Of a stretch of DNA of 64,000 bases, positions 43,772-52,799 are shown piece by piece. The stretch comes from Suilimivivens sp045586385 (GTDB taxonomy: Bacteria; Bacillota; Clostridia; Lachnospirales; Lachnospiraceae), in the NCBI GenBank assembly GCA_045586385.1, contig JAZNAE010000026.1, positions 1 through 64,000 of the forward strand, written 5' to 3'. Positions within the stretch are counted from its first letter, which is position 1; every line of letters begins with the position of its first letter. The notes under the pieces are model-generated. The model worked only from the letters and a program-made list of their open reading frames with translations. It was not told the DNA's origin and did no database searches. The position numbers and the translations under genes are program-made.

Positions 43772-46700
43772 TTATTTATTTTCCTTTTTCTTTCTGCTTT
43801 TAATCGTTTTAACGCCTGCTACGGAAGCTGCTCCTGTTGCTACTACAGAGGATACTGCCCAAAGCATAAGGGATAAGCTATCTCCTGTTGCAGGATTTCT
43901 TCTTTCACCAAGTACTGCATAGTAATCATCTCTTTTTACGCCAAGTACTGCAGGTGCTTCTGCTGCTCTGTTTGCACCAAGTACTGCAGGTGCTTCTGCC
44001 GGTGCTGCTGCGAGTGCTACAGGACCATCTTCGATAATTACCGGTGTGTCATCCCCGGGTATAGGATTTACGGGTGTAGGATCTACAGGTGTAGGGGTAG
44101 GTCCGTCGGGAATGATTACAGGAATTTCAATCACTTCACCATTTACTTCTACTTCAAATTTCTTTGTTACTACAACACCATCGATATGGTTACCATCATA
44201 TTCCTCTTTTAATACATACCAACGTACTGCAAGATTTGCCATAACATCGTCAATTGCTGCTGCGATTGCATCCTCATCCATAGTCCATGTAATGCTGTCA
44301 AACTGTTCTTGTGTATACTCATCACCGAAAAGTGCTTTCGCAATCTCTGCTTTCTTTGCTTCTATCTGCTTTTCTACTTCAAGCTCAACTGCATTTCTGA
44401 TTAATTCTTTCTGTGCATCGGTAAGGCTTTCTAAATATGCCTTTTCAATTTCAGGGATGAATTCTTCTGTTCCGTCTTCTACAAAAGTAAGAATATTTCC
44501 ATATACTGTTTCATCACCGATTTCACCGTATACTTTGTATCCATTAGGAGAGAATAATAAGATTACCTGTCCCTTAGCAAGGTCTTTACTATACTCAGTT
44601 TTAGGATAATGGGTGCTTCCATTTTCTATCTGCTCAAATCCGTCAAGTCTTACAAACATTAAGGCTTTAATGAGATTTTCATCTACCTTCTGTGTTCCTT
44701 CATCAAGAGACGCACTTACTACTTCTGCCACTTCGTCGGCTGTTAAGGATGTTTCCATACCTAATGTCATCTGCAAAGACTGTGTTGTGTTTGTTGTGGT
44801 AGTTGTTGTTGTAATCTGCTGTTCAATGGCTGCGTTGATTTCGCTTAAGGAGATTACAAAGTCAAAGCCTTTGTCCATACCGGAACCAAGCTGTGCCCAT
44901 GTGTTACCGGAACATACATTGTTAGCATTATCATTAATATTGGGATATACCTTTGTCTGATACCAGAGAGTCTTTTCTTCTCCGTTTAATTTGTAAGTAA
45001 TCTTAGCAAGCACTGTTACCAGCTTATCACCAGCCACTTTATCTCTTTCTTTGCTTACCTTAAAGCTGTATTCATACTCTCCGGGATGGTCTGCACGATA
45101 TTCAAGACCTTTTCCGGGTGTATAACTATTTTTACCAATTGTCATTGTCAGAGTTTCAACTGTTGCATCTGTAACTCCTTTTGCTGCTAAAGCAGTGGTG
45201 TCTACGTCTACTCTGACATCAATATGGCCCACTTTTGATTTGCCGTTTGCGCTGTTAATTGCTGTTTTTCCTTCTGTCAGTCTTGTATCCAGCATGGGGT
45301 TGTCACTGCTGTTTCCGGCTTCTGCAGGCTGGCTTTCCTTTGAAGTAGTTGTTGTCTTTACTGTTTCTACCACTACACTGTCTGCTGTGGTTTTTTCTAC
45401 TGCAACTTCAAAGTCAAAGCCTTCTTTTGTTGTATAGGTGGGTACATACTTGATGGTAATGGTTGCATAGTTACTCTTACCGAAATCTGCCAGTGCAACT
45501 CTACGGGTTAAAGTACCTGTTGTACCATCTTCTAATGTATATGTTATACTTACAACTGCTTCCTTAGTCGCTTCATCAATTGTGCATGTAGGTGTACCAT
45601 ATGTGATTCCGTCTGTGTTCTTAAATAATTTTACGTCTAACTTATAGTAAGTATCTCCAAGTTTCAGTTCACTGCCTTTTTCACCAAAGGATGCTGTAGT
45701 GTATTCTACATTTGCATCTGCTGTATAATACATTTTTGTAACTTTCTTATAAGTCACTTCTGCTTCAGTGATTACTTTCCACTCATCTTCTGTAAATCTT
45801 GCAACTTCTGTTTCGCCGTCGTCACCATATACTACATATCCATCATCTACTTTTGCGTAGTCTTTGGATGTTACATTTCTGTTTTCATACTCCTCTTTGG
45901 TCAGTTCCATCACTACCTGGCCATTTTCATCAATTACTTCATAATGTGTTTCTGTCTTTACATTCATGGGATCTACTTCATAAGTTGTTCCACCGAGTGT
46001 TGTTTCGTAAGTTGTTTTTGAAGTTGCTGCGATAGAATATGTTGTTTTCTTATTCCATCCCCATCCTTCAGTTTTAGTTTGTACTGAATTTTCATCAACT
46101 TCAACCTTAGTTACATTTCCGTTTTCATCGGTTATGGTAGCATAATAGCAGTCTGTTTTTACTTCTTCCATAATAGGGCGACCCTTCCAATCATACTGAG
46201 GACGTCCCCACTTATCTGTTTTCTGCTCATAAGTTGTCTTTTGTTCTTTGGATACATTTACAGATTCTCCGGATGCCGCACAGGTATTTCCATTCTTATC
46301 AGTAAAGGAATATGTTTTATTTTCTTTTACGCTGAATTTCGCATTTCCATCTGCATCGGTTTCAGGAACTTCATCCTCGCCTAATTCGGATGCCTTTACT
46401 TCTACTGTGGTATCCTTACCCTCTGCATCTTTAACGGATACTGTATAAACTGTTTCCAGTGCATAGTTTTCGGATTCTGTTGCTTCATCATCATCAAGTA
46501 ATGCTGCAAGATCATCATCTACAAACTGCTTTGTTTCATTTCCTTCTGCATCGGTTACCGTCAGTTCATTGATGGTAACGGAATCTGCATAGTCATCTGC
46601 ATTTTCTACTTCTACATATTCTGTAGCACCTTCTGTATCTGCATCTACCAGTTCCTTTACACCATCTTCATTTACTTTTACATAAACAATATCTTCTTCG

Positions 46701-47266
46701 TTTACATCTTCCAATGTACCGTCTGTCTTTTCTACTACTTCTATCTGCTCAATAACAGTTCCGTCTGTCACTTCAATGTTATTGCCGTTTTCGTCTGTTA
46801 CATAGTTGCCATCTGCATCTACAATGTAGTGGTTCACCTGTGTTGCAGATTCATCAATTACCAGTTCTTCTACGATATAATCCTGCTCTCCCTGTGCATC
46901 TGCTGCCACCTCATCTGCAACCTGTGTGCCGTCTACATAATACTCTGTTCCACCGTCTGTTACAGTTTCTGAAACAGTAACATTTGATGCCGGGGTAGAT
47001 GTTACATCTTCTGTCGTTGTAGTTGTTGTGGTTTCTGTTTTGGTTTCTGTTTTGGTGGTAGAGCCATCTGCATTTGTTGTATTTGTGGTTTCTGTCGTTG
47101 TCTCTGTAGTAGTAACGGAGCCATCCTCATTTTCTACTACTGTTTCCTCTGCATGTACGTTCATGCTTGCAAAGCTGCTTAAGCTCCCTGACAAGGTCAT
47201 CATTGCGACCATTGCCCATGTGATTGCTTTCTTTACGATTTTGTTTCCCATCTTCGCGTTTCTCAT
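43772..47266 (-). CDS. large secreted surface protein with NPATG sortase-type anchor
   Basis: 1164 residues. Signal peptide (about 1-40), a Thr-rich low-complexity segment (about 43-100), a long acidic region built of short strands containing DANGN/DENGN-like phrases, a further folded region, a Pro-rich linker, three copies of an AVLGxxR motif (VLGANR, VLGVKR, VLGERR), then NPATGD, a hydrophobic helix and RKKK. The C-terminus fits covalent attachment to the wall by a sortase of non-LPXTG type; no sortase gene is in the window. No catalytic motif seen; likely adhesin or structural. AGGAG precedes the ATG. Preceded by a LytTR-type site. Confidence 0.85.
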   Translation of the reverse strand: MRNAKMGNKIVKKAITWAMVAMMTLSGSLSSFASMNVHAEETVVENEDGSVTTTETTTETTNTTNADGSTTKTETKTETTTTTTTEDVTSTPASNVTVSETVTDGGTEYYVDGTQVADEVAADAQGEQDYIVEELVIDESATQVNHYIVDADGNYVTDENGNNIEVTDGTVIEQIEVVEKTDGTLEDVNEEDIVYVKVNEDGVKELVDADTEGATEYVEVENADDYADSVTINELTVTDAEGNETKQFVDDDLAALLDDDEATESENYALETVYTVSVKDAEGKDTTVEVKASELGEDEVPETDADGNAKFSVKENKTYSFTDKNGNTCAASGESVNVSKEQKTTYEQKTDKWGRPQYDWKGRPIMEEVKTDCYYATITDENGNVTKVEVDENSVQTKTEGWGWNKKTTYSIAATSKTTYETTLGGTTYEVDPMNVKTETHYEVIDENGQVVMELTKEEYENRNVTSKDYAKVDDGYVVYGDDGETEVARFTEDEWKVITEAEVTYKKVTKMYYTADANVEYTTASFGEKGSELKLGDTYYKLDVKLFKNTDGITYGTPTCTIDEATKEAVVSITYTLEDGTTGTLTRRVALADFGKSNYATITIKYVPTYTTKEGFDFEVAVEKTTADSVVVETVKTTTTSKESQPAEAGNSSDNPMLDTRLTEGKTAINSANGKSKVGHIDVRVDVDTTALAAKGVTDATVETLTMTIGKNSYTPGKGLEYRADHPGEYEYSFKVSKERDKVAGDKLVTVLAKITYKLNGEEKTLWYQTKVYPNINDNANNVCSGNTWAQLGSGMDKGFDFVISLSEINAAIEQQITTTTTTTNTTQSLQMTLGMETSLTADEVAEVVSASLDEGTQKVDENLIKALMFVRLDGFEQIENGSTHYPKTEYSKDLAKGQVILLFSPNGYKVYGEIGDETVYGNILTFVEDGTEEFIPEIEKAYLESLTDAQKELIRNAVELEVEKQIEAKKAEIAKALFGDEYTQEQFDSITWTMDEDAIAAAIDDVMANLAVRWYVLKEEYDGNHIDGVVVTKKFEVEVNGEVIEIPVIIPDGPTPTPVDPTPVNPIPGDDTPVIIEDGPVALAAAPAEAPAVLGANRAAEAPAVLGVKRDDYYAVLGERRNPATGDSLSLMLWAVSSVVATGAASVAGVKTIKSRKKKENK

Positions 47267-47317
47267 TTTCTCTCTCCTAATTCATTCTGAAAAAGTGTTC
47301 TTTGTTCATCTGGGTAT

Positions 47318-47346
47318 ACCATATCGTTTATACATTTTTTTTGCAA
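47318..47346 (-). promoter_or_regulatory. promoter of the surface protein gene
   Basis: Minus strand TTGCAA (47341-47346), 17-bp spacer, TATGGT (47318-47323). Both boxes are imperfect, as expected for an activator-dependent promoter. Confidence 0.5.
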
Positions 47347-47355
47347 CCAATCTTT

Positions 47356-47384
47356 CCTAATTGTCGTTTTTTTTTCCTAATTGT
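47356..47384 (-). promoter_or_regulatory. paired direct repeat, candidate LytTR regulator site
   Basis: ACAATTAGG occurs twice on the minus strand (47376-47384 and 47356-47364), 11 bp apart and 20 bp start to start, ending nine bp before the -35 box. LytTR regulators bind such paired 9-bp direct repeats; the AgrA site ACAGTTAAG/ACAGTTAGG is nearly the same. A LytTR gene lies about 400 bp away. Confidence 0.65.
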
Positions 47385-47741
47385 TTATTTTTTGAAAATT
47401 TTAACCGTATTTTCCCACTCTGAAAGCAGTTGTTCAAGGTGTTCCCGGATGTAAATCCCATTCCCTTCCTTTGAAGCTTTTTCGTGTTCATACGCAAGTT
47501 CTGACAGGGAAAATGCACCCAGTGCCTTGGCATTGTTTTTCAGTCCATGTACCAATACGGTATATTCACGGCCTGCTTTTTTTGCTTCCTGCTCTGCCTT
47601 TTTCCTTTTTTCCTGATATTCGTCTATAAAAATAGAAATTAACTGCTCATAAAATTCAAAGCATGTATCTGCATACCGCATGCCCGCATCTGTATCAATT
47701 CCATTTTCTTTTAAATATGCCAAGCGTTCTTTTTCTCTCAT
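47385..47741 (-). CDS. stand-alone HPt-domain protein
   Basis: 118 residues from ATG 47741 (MREKERL). Four-helix HPt features with the phosphate-accepting His in VLVHGLKNNAKALGA, followed by LSELAYEHEKASK. Known HPt proteins pass phosphate between receivers. It lies right after the terminator of the LytTR gene; the SD (AAAGGAAAAGGA) begins directly after the T-tract, so expression depends on readthrough. The surface protein gene follows 118 bp on. No kinase is adjacent. Confidence 0.85.
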   Translation of the reverse strand: MREKERLAYLKENGIDTDAGMRYADTCFEFYEQLISIFIDEYQEKRKKAEQEAKKAGREYTVLVHGLKNNAKALGAFSLSELAYEHEKASKEGNGIYIREHLEQLLSEWENTVKIFKK

Positions 47742-47757
47742 GATTCCTTTTCCTTTC

Positions 47758-47784
47758 AAAAAACCTGCGGCAGAGAGCCGCAGG
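47758..47784 (-). terminator. terminator/attenuator between LytTR and HPt genes
   Basis: Minus strand CCTGCGGC, 5-nt loop, GCCGCAGG, then six T. Eight perfect pairs, GC-rich. The next gene's ribosome site starts immediately after it. Confidence 0.88.
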
Positions 47785-47787
47785 TAA

Positions 47788-48501
47788 TTACTTACTTTGT
47801 AAATATTCCTGATACTTTTCTTTGATTTGTTTACGGATACGCACCGGAATGGGAATCATTTCCTTATTCTTTAAGTAAATCGTCTCCGTGTCTATTTCTT
47901 CCACATAGGCAAGGTTAATAATATAACTGCGTCCGCATGAAACAAATGCAGGTTCATCCCCTATCTGCTCTTTAAGCCCTTCCATACTAAGGTTGGTCCG
48001 ATAAACATTATCCATACAGTAAATCTGTATGCCGTGATTATCTGTTTCTGCAAAGCAGATATCCTTGAGCTGGAACTTCCGGTTCATACGGTCTATCCGA
48101 ACGTCAATTGTCTTGTACTCCCTTTGGAACTGGCTGCTGACCTTACTCATGGCATGGCAAAACATTTCATAGTCATAGGGCTTTTGCAAATATCCGTCTG
48201 CATGGACCATAAACGCTTCCATCGCATGTTCGCCTGAAGATGTGGTAAACAGAATACTTGTCTTAATCCCTGCCTTACGTAACTTCTTGGCTGCTTCCAT
48301 TCCGTCTATCTGACTCATGTAGATATCCAAAAATAAAAGCACCGGTTTTTCTTTCGCAGCGTTATGCGCCATAAGCATGTCTTTTGCTGTCGTAAACTCT
48401 TCTGTCTCTATTTGCAAATTTTCTTCCTGCGCATATTTTTGTATGTATCGCTGCAATCGTAATAAATCACTCTTAGAATCATCACAAATATAAACCTTCA
48501 T
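47788..48501 (-). CDS. LytTR-family response regulator
   Basis: 237 residues: receiver domain (ICDDSKSD, phospho-Asp in LFLDIYMSQIDGMEAA, Lys in YLQKPYD) and a C-terminal LytTR DNA-binding domain (about 135-235; FVSCGRSYIINLAYVEEI). Such AgrA/VirR-type regulators bind paired direct repeats. A good pair lies upstream of the surface protein gene, and a single related ACAATTAAA lies upstream of this gene (48558-48566). SD AGGAGGA. No cognate kinase adjacent; the HPt protein may be a partner. Confidence 0.92.
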   Translation of the reverse strand: MKVYICDDSKSDLLRLQRYIQKYAQEENLQIETEEFTTAKDMLMAHNAAKEKPVLLFLDIYMSQIDGMEAAKKLRKAGIKTSILFTTSSGEHAMEAFMVHADGYLQKPYDYEMFCHAMSKVSSQFQREYKTIDVRIDRMNRKFQLKDICFAETDNHGIQIYCMDNVYRTNLSMEGLKEQIGDEPAFVSCGRSYIINLAYVEEIDTETIYLKNKEMIPIPVRIRKQIKEKYQEYLQSK

Positions 48502-48629
48502 CTTTATTCCTCCTAATCTCTCTTTTATTTTATCATACTTATATACCCATTTTCAAATTTAATTGTTTATGCTAAAATAATTCGGGAATAAACGATATAC
48601 AATACTATATTTTAGGAAGGTTTCTATCT

Positions 48630-49745
48630 ATGATTCAAACACTTTATCATGTAAATGATTACGATGAAAATCTTATATACAGTGCCATCTGCCAATCTTT
48701 TGAGGCACTTGGCATTGCAGACGATATGCGCTCTAGTTTGAAGGTTGTCATTAAACCCAATCTGATTTTGGCCAAAAGTCCGGATTTCCCGGTAACCACA
48801 CATCCTCTGGTTATCAAATCTGTGGTTCGCTGGCTGCGAGAGCATGGCATAACAGATATTACGCTTGCAGAAAGTTCCGGCGGCCCGTATAATGCGGAAT
48901 ACATGAATACGATTTATTCTGTCTGCGGTATGAAACAGCTTGAACCGGAGTTAACATTAAATAGGGATTTTTCTTCCAAGACAATTCCTTGCCGGAGTGA
49001 TTTTTCCAATCATTCCTTTTCCGTAATCACTCCGATTGCAGATGCCGATTACGTTATTAATATCTGCAAATTAAAGACACATGCCATGACAGGGTATTCC
49101 GGAGGAATCAAAAACCTTTTCGGTGTCATTCCCGGATTGGAAAAACCGCAAATGCACTACCGTTGGCCGGATATCAAAGATTTTTCACGCATGCTTCTTG
49201 AATTGGCTCAAACCGTAAGTCCACAGCTTACCGTCATTGATGCCATCGATGCTATGGAAGGAAATGGACCTACAGGTGGTACTTCCCACCCTCTTCATAT
49301 GATATTAGCTGCAAGAGATTTCTATACACAGGACTATTTTGCAGCAGGACTTATGGGACTTGATCCTATGAATATTGAGATGATTAAGCAGGCTGTTACG
49401 GCAGGACTGGCTACTCCTGATAGCATCCAACTGATAGGAGACCCTATCCCTACTGACCTAACACCATTTAAAGTGCCGGATACCAAAAGTTTGGATTTTT
49501 CCGATGCGCTTCCCGGTTTCCTCGGAAAATACTTTGCACGTATTGCGTCTAAAATCTTAAAGTCTTATCCGAAGGTCAACAATGATTTATGCGTTGGTTG
49601 CGGCAAATGTGCCGAAAGTTGTCCGGCTCATGTTATTGATATAAAAAACAAAAAGGCTGTATTCAAAAAGAAAGGATGTATTTCCTGTTTCTGTTGTCAG
49701 GAAATGTGTCCCATGAAAGCAATCTCAGTTAAGAAAGCATTATAA
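48630..49745 (+). CDS. DUF362 protein with C-terminal 2x[4Fe-4S] ferredoxin domain
   Basis: 371 residues. DUF362 domain (about 35-300) with KPNLILAKSP, TDITLAESSGGP, INICKLKTHAMTGYSGGIKNLFGV split over the centre; then two cluster motifs CVGCGKCAESCP and CISCFCCQEMCP (about 325-370). Family members are soluble iron-sulfur proteins of unsettled role. SD AGGAAGG. First plus-strand gene, divergent from the LytTR gene and ending in its own terminator. Confidence 0.9.
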   Translation: MIQTLYHVNDYDENLIYSAICQSFEALGIADDMRSSLKVVIKPNLILAKSPDFPVTTHPLVIKSVVRWLREHGITDITLAESSGGPYNAEYMNTIYSVCGMKQLEPELTLNRDFSSKTIPCRSDFSNHSFSVITPIADADYVINICKLKTHAMTGYSGGIKNLFGVIPGLEKPQMHYRWPDIKDFSRMLLELAQTVSPQLTVIDAIDAMEGNGPTGGTSHPLHMILAARDFYTQDYFAAGLMGLDPMNIEMIKQAVTAGLATPDSIQLIGDPIPTDLTPFKVPDTKSLDFSDALPGFLGKYFARIASKILKSYPKVNNDLCVGCGKCAESCPAHVIDIKNKKAVFKKKGCISCFCCQEMCPMKAISVKKAL

Positions 49746-49750
49746 AAGAA

Positions 49751-49780
49751 TGCCCGTCCAACCGGACGGGCAAATTTTGT
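49751..49780. terminator. bidirectional terminator between DUF362 and copA genes
   Basis: TGCCCGTCC, loop AACC, GGACGGGCA; T-rich in the plus direction and TTCTTTT in the minus direction. It serves the two convergent genes. Confidence 0.85.
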
Positions 49781-49788
49781 TTATCTTC

Positions 49789-49998
49789 TTATTTTATCTC
49801 CACTACTTCATAGCCGGCTTCCGTTACTGCGTTTATCAAAATTTCATCAGCCACCTCTGCATTTAATACAAGTTCTGCACTCTTATTCTCCAGACTCATA
49901 GTAACGCCCGCTACGCCTTCCAGCTCTTCTAACACCTTCTGAACCCTTCCGGTGCAGTGACCACACATCATGCCTTCAATTATCATTGTTTTGCTCAT
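49789..49998 (-). CDS. possible CopZ-like copper chaperone made from an internal start in copA
   Basis: In frame with copA, AAGGAGG (minus strand, 50007-50012 core) precedes ATG 49998 by eight bases. Translation from there gives 69 residues, the size of free CopZ, starting MSKTMIIEGMMCGHC and covering exactly one HMA domain. The residues before it (KATEKDNVQKEMQ) look like a linker. It may be a copA-copZ fusion that kept the copZ ribosome site. Independent translation is inferred, not shown. Confidence 0.6.
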   Translation of the reverse strand: MSKTMIIEGMMCGHCTGRVQKVLEELEGVAGVTMSLENKSAELVLNAEVADEILINAVTEAGYEVVEIK

Positions 49999-52389
49999 TT
50001 TCTTTTCCTCCTTTTGCATTTCCTTTTGAACGTTATCTTTTTCTGTCGCTTTAAATTTTCTTAATCTAAGTGCATTTCCTACTACAAACAGACTGCTCAT
50101 GCTCATAGCTGCAGCACCAATCATAGGGCTCAGTCTAATACCAAACATCGGATAGAAAGCGCCTGCTGCCAGCGGAATACATATCACATTATAAAAGAAT
50201 GCCCAGAACAAATTCTGTTTAATATTTTGAATAACTGCCCTGCTCAATCTGATTGCCGTAATGGCATCCGTCAGTCTGCTTTTCATTAAAATAATGTCTG
50301 CGCTGTCTATAGCAACATCTGCTCCTGCTCCTATCGCGATTCCCACATCCGCTGCCGTAAGTGCCGGCGCATCATTAATACCGTCCCCTATCATGGCAAC
50401 CTTACGGCCTTCCTTCTGTAGCCGCCTGATTTCCTTTTCTTTATCCTCCGGTAATACCTCCGCGATGACCCGGTCAATACCAAGTTTCTTTCTGACCGCT
50501 TCTGCCGTACGCTTATTATCTCCGGTTAACATAACTACATCTATCTTTCGATTACGGAGTTCTTTTATTGCTTTTTTTGAAGATCTTTTTACAGTGTCTG
50601 CGACTGCAATAATCGCTGCAAGATGACCATTTCTGGCAAACAAAAGTGGTGTCTTTCCTTCCTGCGCCAACTCCTCCATCGCCTGCAGGTGCTCTTCCCG
50701 CAACATAATATTATTCTCTTCCATAAACTTACGGTTGCCGGCCAAAAGACGTTCTTTCCGATAGACGCCCATTACTCCCTTGCCAAATACCGCTTCAAAT
50801 TCTTCCACCTCCGGAATATGCAACTCATTCTTTTTCGCTTCCTGAACAATAGCCTCTGCAAGCGGATGTTCACTCGGCTTTTCTATAGCCGCAATAAGTG
50901 CAAGAATTTCATCTGTCCCGACACTTTTTTCATAACCGAAAATATCCGTTAGTTTTGGCTCTCCTTCCGTAATTGTTCCGGTCTTATCAAGTACTACCGT
51001 ATCTACATCACGTGCTGCCTGAAGTGCATCCCCTGATTTAATCAGAATACCGTATTTTGCACCCACACCGGTTCCCACCATAATGGCTACCGGAGTAGCA
51101 AGCCCAAGTGCACAGGGACAAGATATAACCAAGACTGAAATGGTACATTGCATTGCCATTTCAAAATCTCCACTTGTAAGCATCCATATCACAAAAGTGA
51201 CAACGGCAATTGCCATAACTGCCGGAACAAAAATCCCCGCAATCTTATCCGCCAGCTTTGCAATGGGTGCTTTGGATGCAGACGCTTCTTCTACTAATTT
51301 AATAATCTGTGACAATGTGGTATCTTCTCCCACTTTAACAGCTTTACAAATCAGACGTCCCGCTTTATTCATAGTGGCTGAAATCACCTTATCACCGATT
51401 CCCTTTTCCACCGGAATACTCTCGCCCGTTATAGCAGCCTCATCCACACCGGAGGTTCCTTCTACCACAATACCGTCAACGGGAATCAGACTTCCCGGCT
51501 TTATCACAAACAAATCATCCTTCTTCAAAAACTCTGTAGAAACTTCTTTCTCTTCACCGTTTTCAAGGAGAATTGCTGTTTTGGGTGATAAATCCATCAA
51601 TTTCTCTATCGCTTCTCCTGTTTTCCCTTTGGAACGGGTCTCTAAATATTTTCCTACTGTTACAAGTGTCAAAATCATACCGGATGATTCAAAATATAAA
51701 TTAGAAACATAACTGCTTACCGTTTCCATATCCCCATGTCCCAATCCATATCCCATACGATAAATAGCAAAGACACCATACACAAGTGCCGCGCCGGAAC
51801 CGACAGCAACCAAACTATCCATATTGGGACTTAAATGACGTAACGCCTTAAATCCTACCTGAAAAAACTTCCGGTTCATATATATAATAGGAAGCACCAA
51901 TAAAAATTGTGTAAAAGCAAAGGTAATTGCATTTTCATTTCCGTGAAATAAATCATGGAAAAATGCCGGCACGGGAATTTGTAACCACACGAAAAACATA
52001 TGGTGCATGGAAACAGCCATCAATAATGTCATAAAAACAATAGATATAATAAGTCTGCTTTTCATGTCCTTGTTTGCCTGTTTGCCCCTTATAACCTCTC
52101 GCCCTGCAGAATCCTTATTGTCCTGCTGCATAGCTATTCTTACATTCGCCGCTTGTCTGCTTCCGGCACCACTCTGTGCCAAAAGTTTTGCACCGTATCC
52201 TCCCTTTTCCACAGCTTCTACAATCTGCTCTTTGCTACAAATGCTTTCATCATATTCCACCTGCATGCTGTTTGTCAGAAGATTCACTGTAACTTTCTGC
52301 ATTCCGTTAAGCTTGCCCACACTCTTTTCCACATGGGAAGAGCAGGCTGAACATGTCATGCCCGTAACTGCGTATTTTTCCTTTTTCAT
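49789..52389 (-). CDS. copA: copper-exporting P1B-type ATPase with N- and C-terminal metal-binding domains
   Basis: 866 residues. N-terminal HMA domain with GMTCSACS, membrane helices, phosphatase/actuator TGES, metal-site SCPCAL, phosphorylation DKTGTITEG, HP motif SEHPLAEAIV and hinge GDGINDAPAL. A second HMA domain (about 797-866, MMCGHCTGR) is fused at the C-terminus, unlike usual CopA. Exports Cu(I). It is 27 bp after csoR and in its operon. The C-terminal domain has its own SD and ATG (see the separate entry). Confidence 0.95.
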   Translation of the reverse strand: MKKEKYAVTGMTCSACSSHVEKSVGKLNGMQKVTVNLLTNSMQVEYDESICSKEQIVEAVEKGGYGAKLLAQSGAGSRQAANVRIAMQQDNKDSAGREVIRGKQANKDMKSRLIISIVFMTLLMAVSMHHMFFVWLQIPVPAFFHDLFHGNENAITFAFTQFLLVLPIIYMNRKFFQVGFKALRHLSPNMDSLVAVGSGAALVYGVFAIYRMGYGLGHGDMETVSSYVSNLYFESSGMILTLVTVGKYLETRSKGKTGEAIEKLMDLSPKTAILLENGEEKEVSTEFLKKDDLFVIKPGSLIPVDGIVVEGTSGVDEAAITGESIPVEKGIGDKVISATMNKAGRLICKAVKVGEDTTLSQIIKLVEEASASKAPIAKLADKIAGIFVPAVMAIAVVTFVIWMLTSGDFEMAMQCTISVLVISCPCALGLATPVAIMVGTGVGAKYGILIKSGDALQAARDVDTVVLDKTGTITEGEPKLTDIFGYEKSVGTDEILALIAAIEKPSEHPLAEAIVQEAKKNELHIPEVEEFEAVFGKGVMGVYRKERLLAGNRKFMEENNIMLREEHLQAMEELAQEGKTPLLFARNGHLAAIIAVADTVKRSSKKAIKELRNRKIDVVMLTGDNKRTAEAVRKKLGIDRVIAEVLPEDKEKEIRRLQKEGRKVAMIGDGINDAPALTAADVGIAIGAGADVAIDSADIILMKSRLTDAITAIRLSRAVIQNIKQNLFWAFFYNVICIPLAAGAFYPMFGIRLSPMIGAAAMSMSSLFVVGNALRLRKFKATEKDNVQKEMQKEEKKMSKTMIIEGMMCGHCTGRVQKVLEELEGVAGVTMSLENKSAELVLNAEVADEILINAVTEAGYEVVEIK

Positions 52390-52416
52390 TCTGCCTTTTC
52401 CTCTCTTGTCATTTCT

Positions 52417-52707
52417 TTATTTCAGTTTTTTCACAAGGTCAATGACTTCTCCCATCATATTCTCATTTCCTTGTCGTACGCCTTCCGTTACACAACTTTC
52501 TAAATGCTCCTGCAAAATAATATATCCAAAACTTTGAAGCGCACTTTCCACCGCCGCCACCTGCGTTAAGATATCTCCGCAATACCTGTTTTCTTCAATC
52601 ATTCTGCTGATACCATTCATCTGGCCTATCATACGGTTTAATCTGTTCTGCAAAAGTTTTTGTTGCCCGTCGCTTCTCGGCGTGTGTTTTTTCTTTTCCT
52701 GTGTCAT
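52417..52707 (-). CDS. csoR: copper-sensing repressor CsoR
   Basis: 96-residue all-helical repressor. The Cu(I) ligands Cys43, His68 and Cys72 (RYCGDIL, EHLESCV) have the 25 and 4 residue spacing of known CsoR proteins. Copper binding releases it from DNA. The palindromic operator lies upstream in the promoter of csoR-copA. Confidence 0.94.
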   Translation of the reverse strand: MTQEKKKHTPRSDGQQKLLQNRLNRMIGQMNGISRMIEENRYCGDILTQVAAVESALQSFGYIILQEHLESCVTEGVRQGNENMMGEVIDLVKKLK

Positions 52708-52752
52708 GTATATATTCCTTCTTCACCTATGTTTTATGATTTTTAATTTCTA

Positions 52753-52787
52753 ATTATAAGCGTATACCCCCTGGGGGTATGTGTCAA
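52753..52787 (-). promoter_or_regulatory. csoR-copA promoter with embedded CsoR operator
   Basis: Minus strand TTGACA (52782-52787) and perfect TATAAT (52753-52758) are 23 bp apart, longer than usual. Between them lies the palindrome ATACCCCCTGGGGGTAT (52764-52780), a classic G-tract CsoR site. Confidence 0.75.
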
Positions 52788-52799
52788 GTGTGAAATTTG

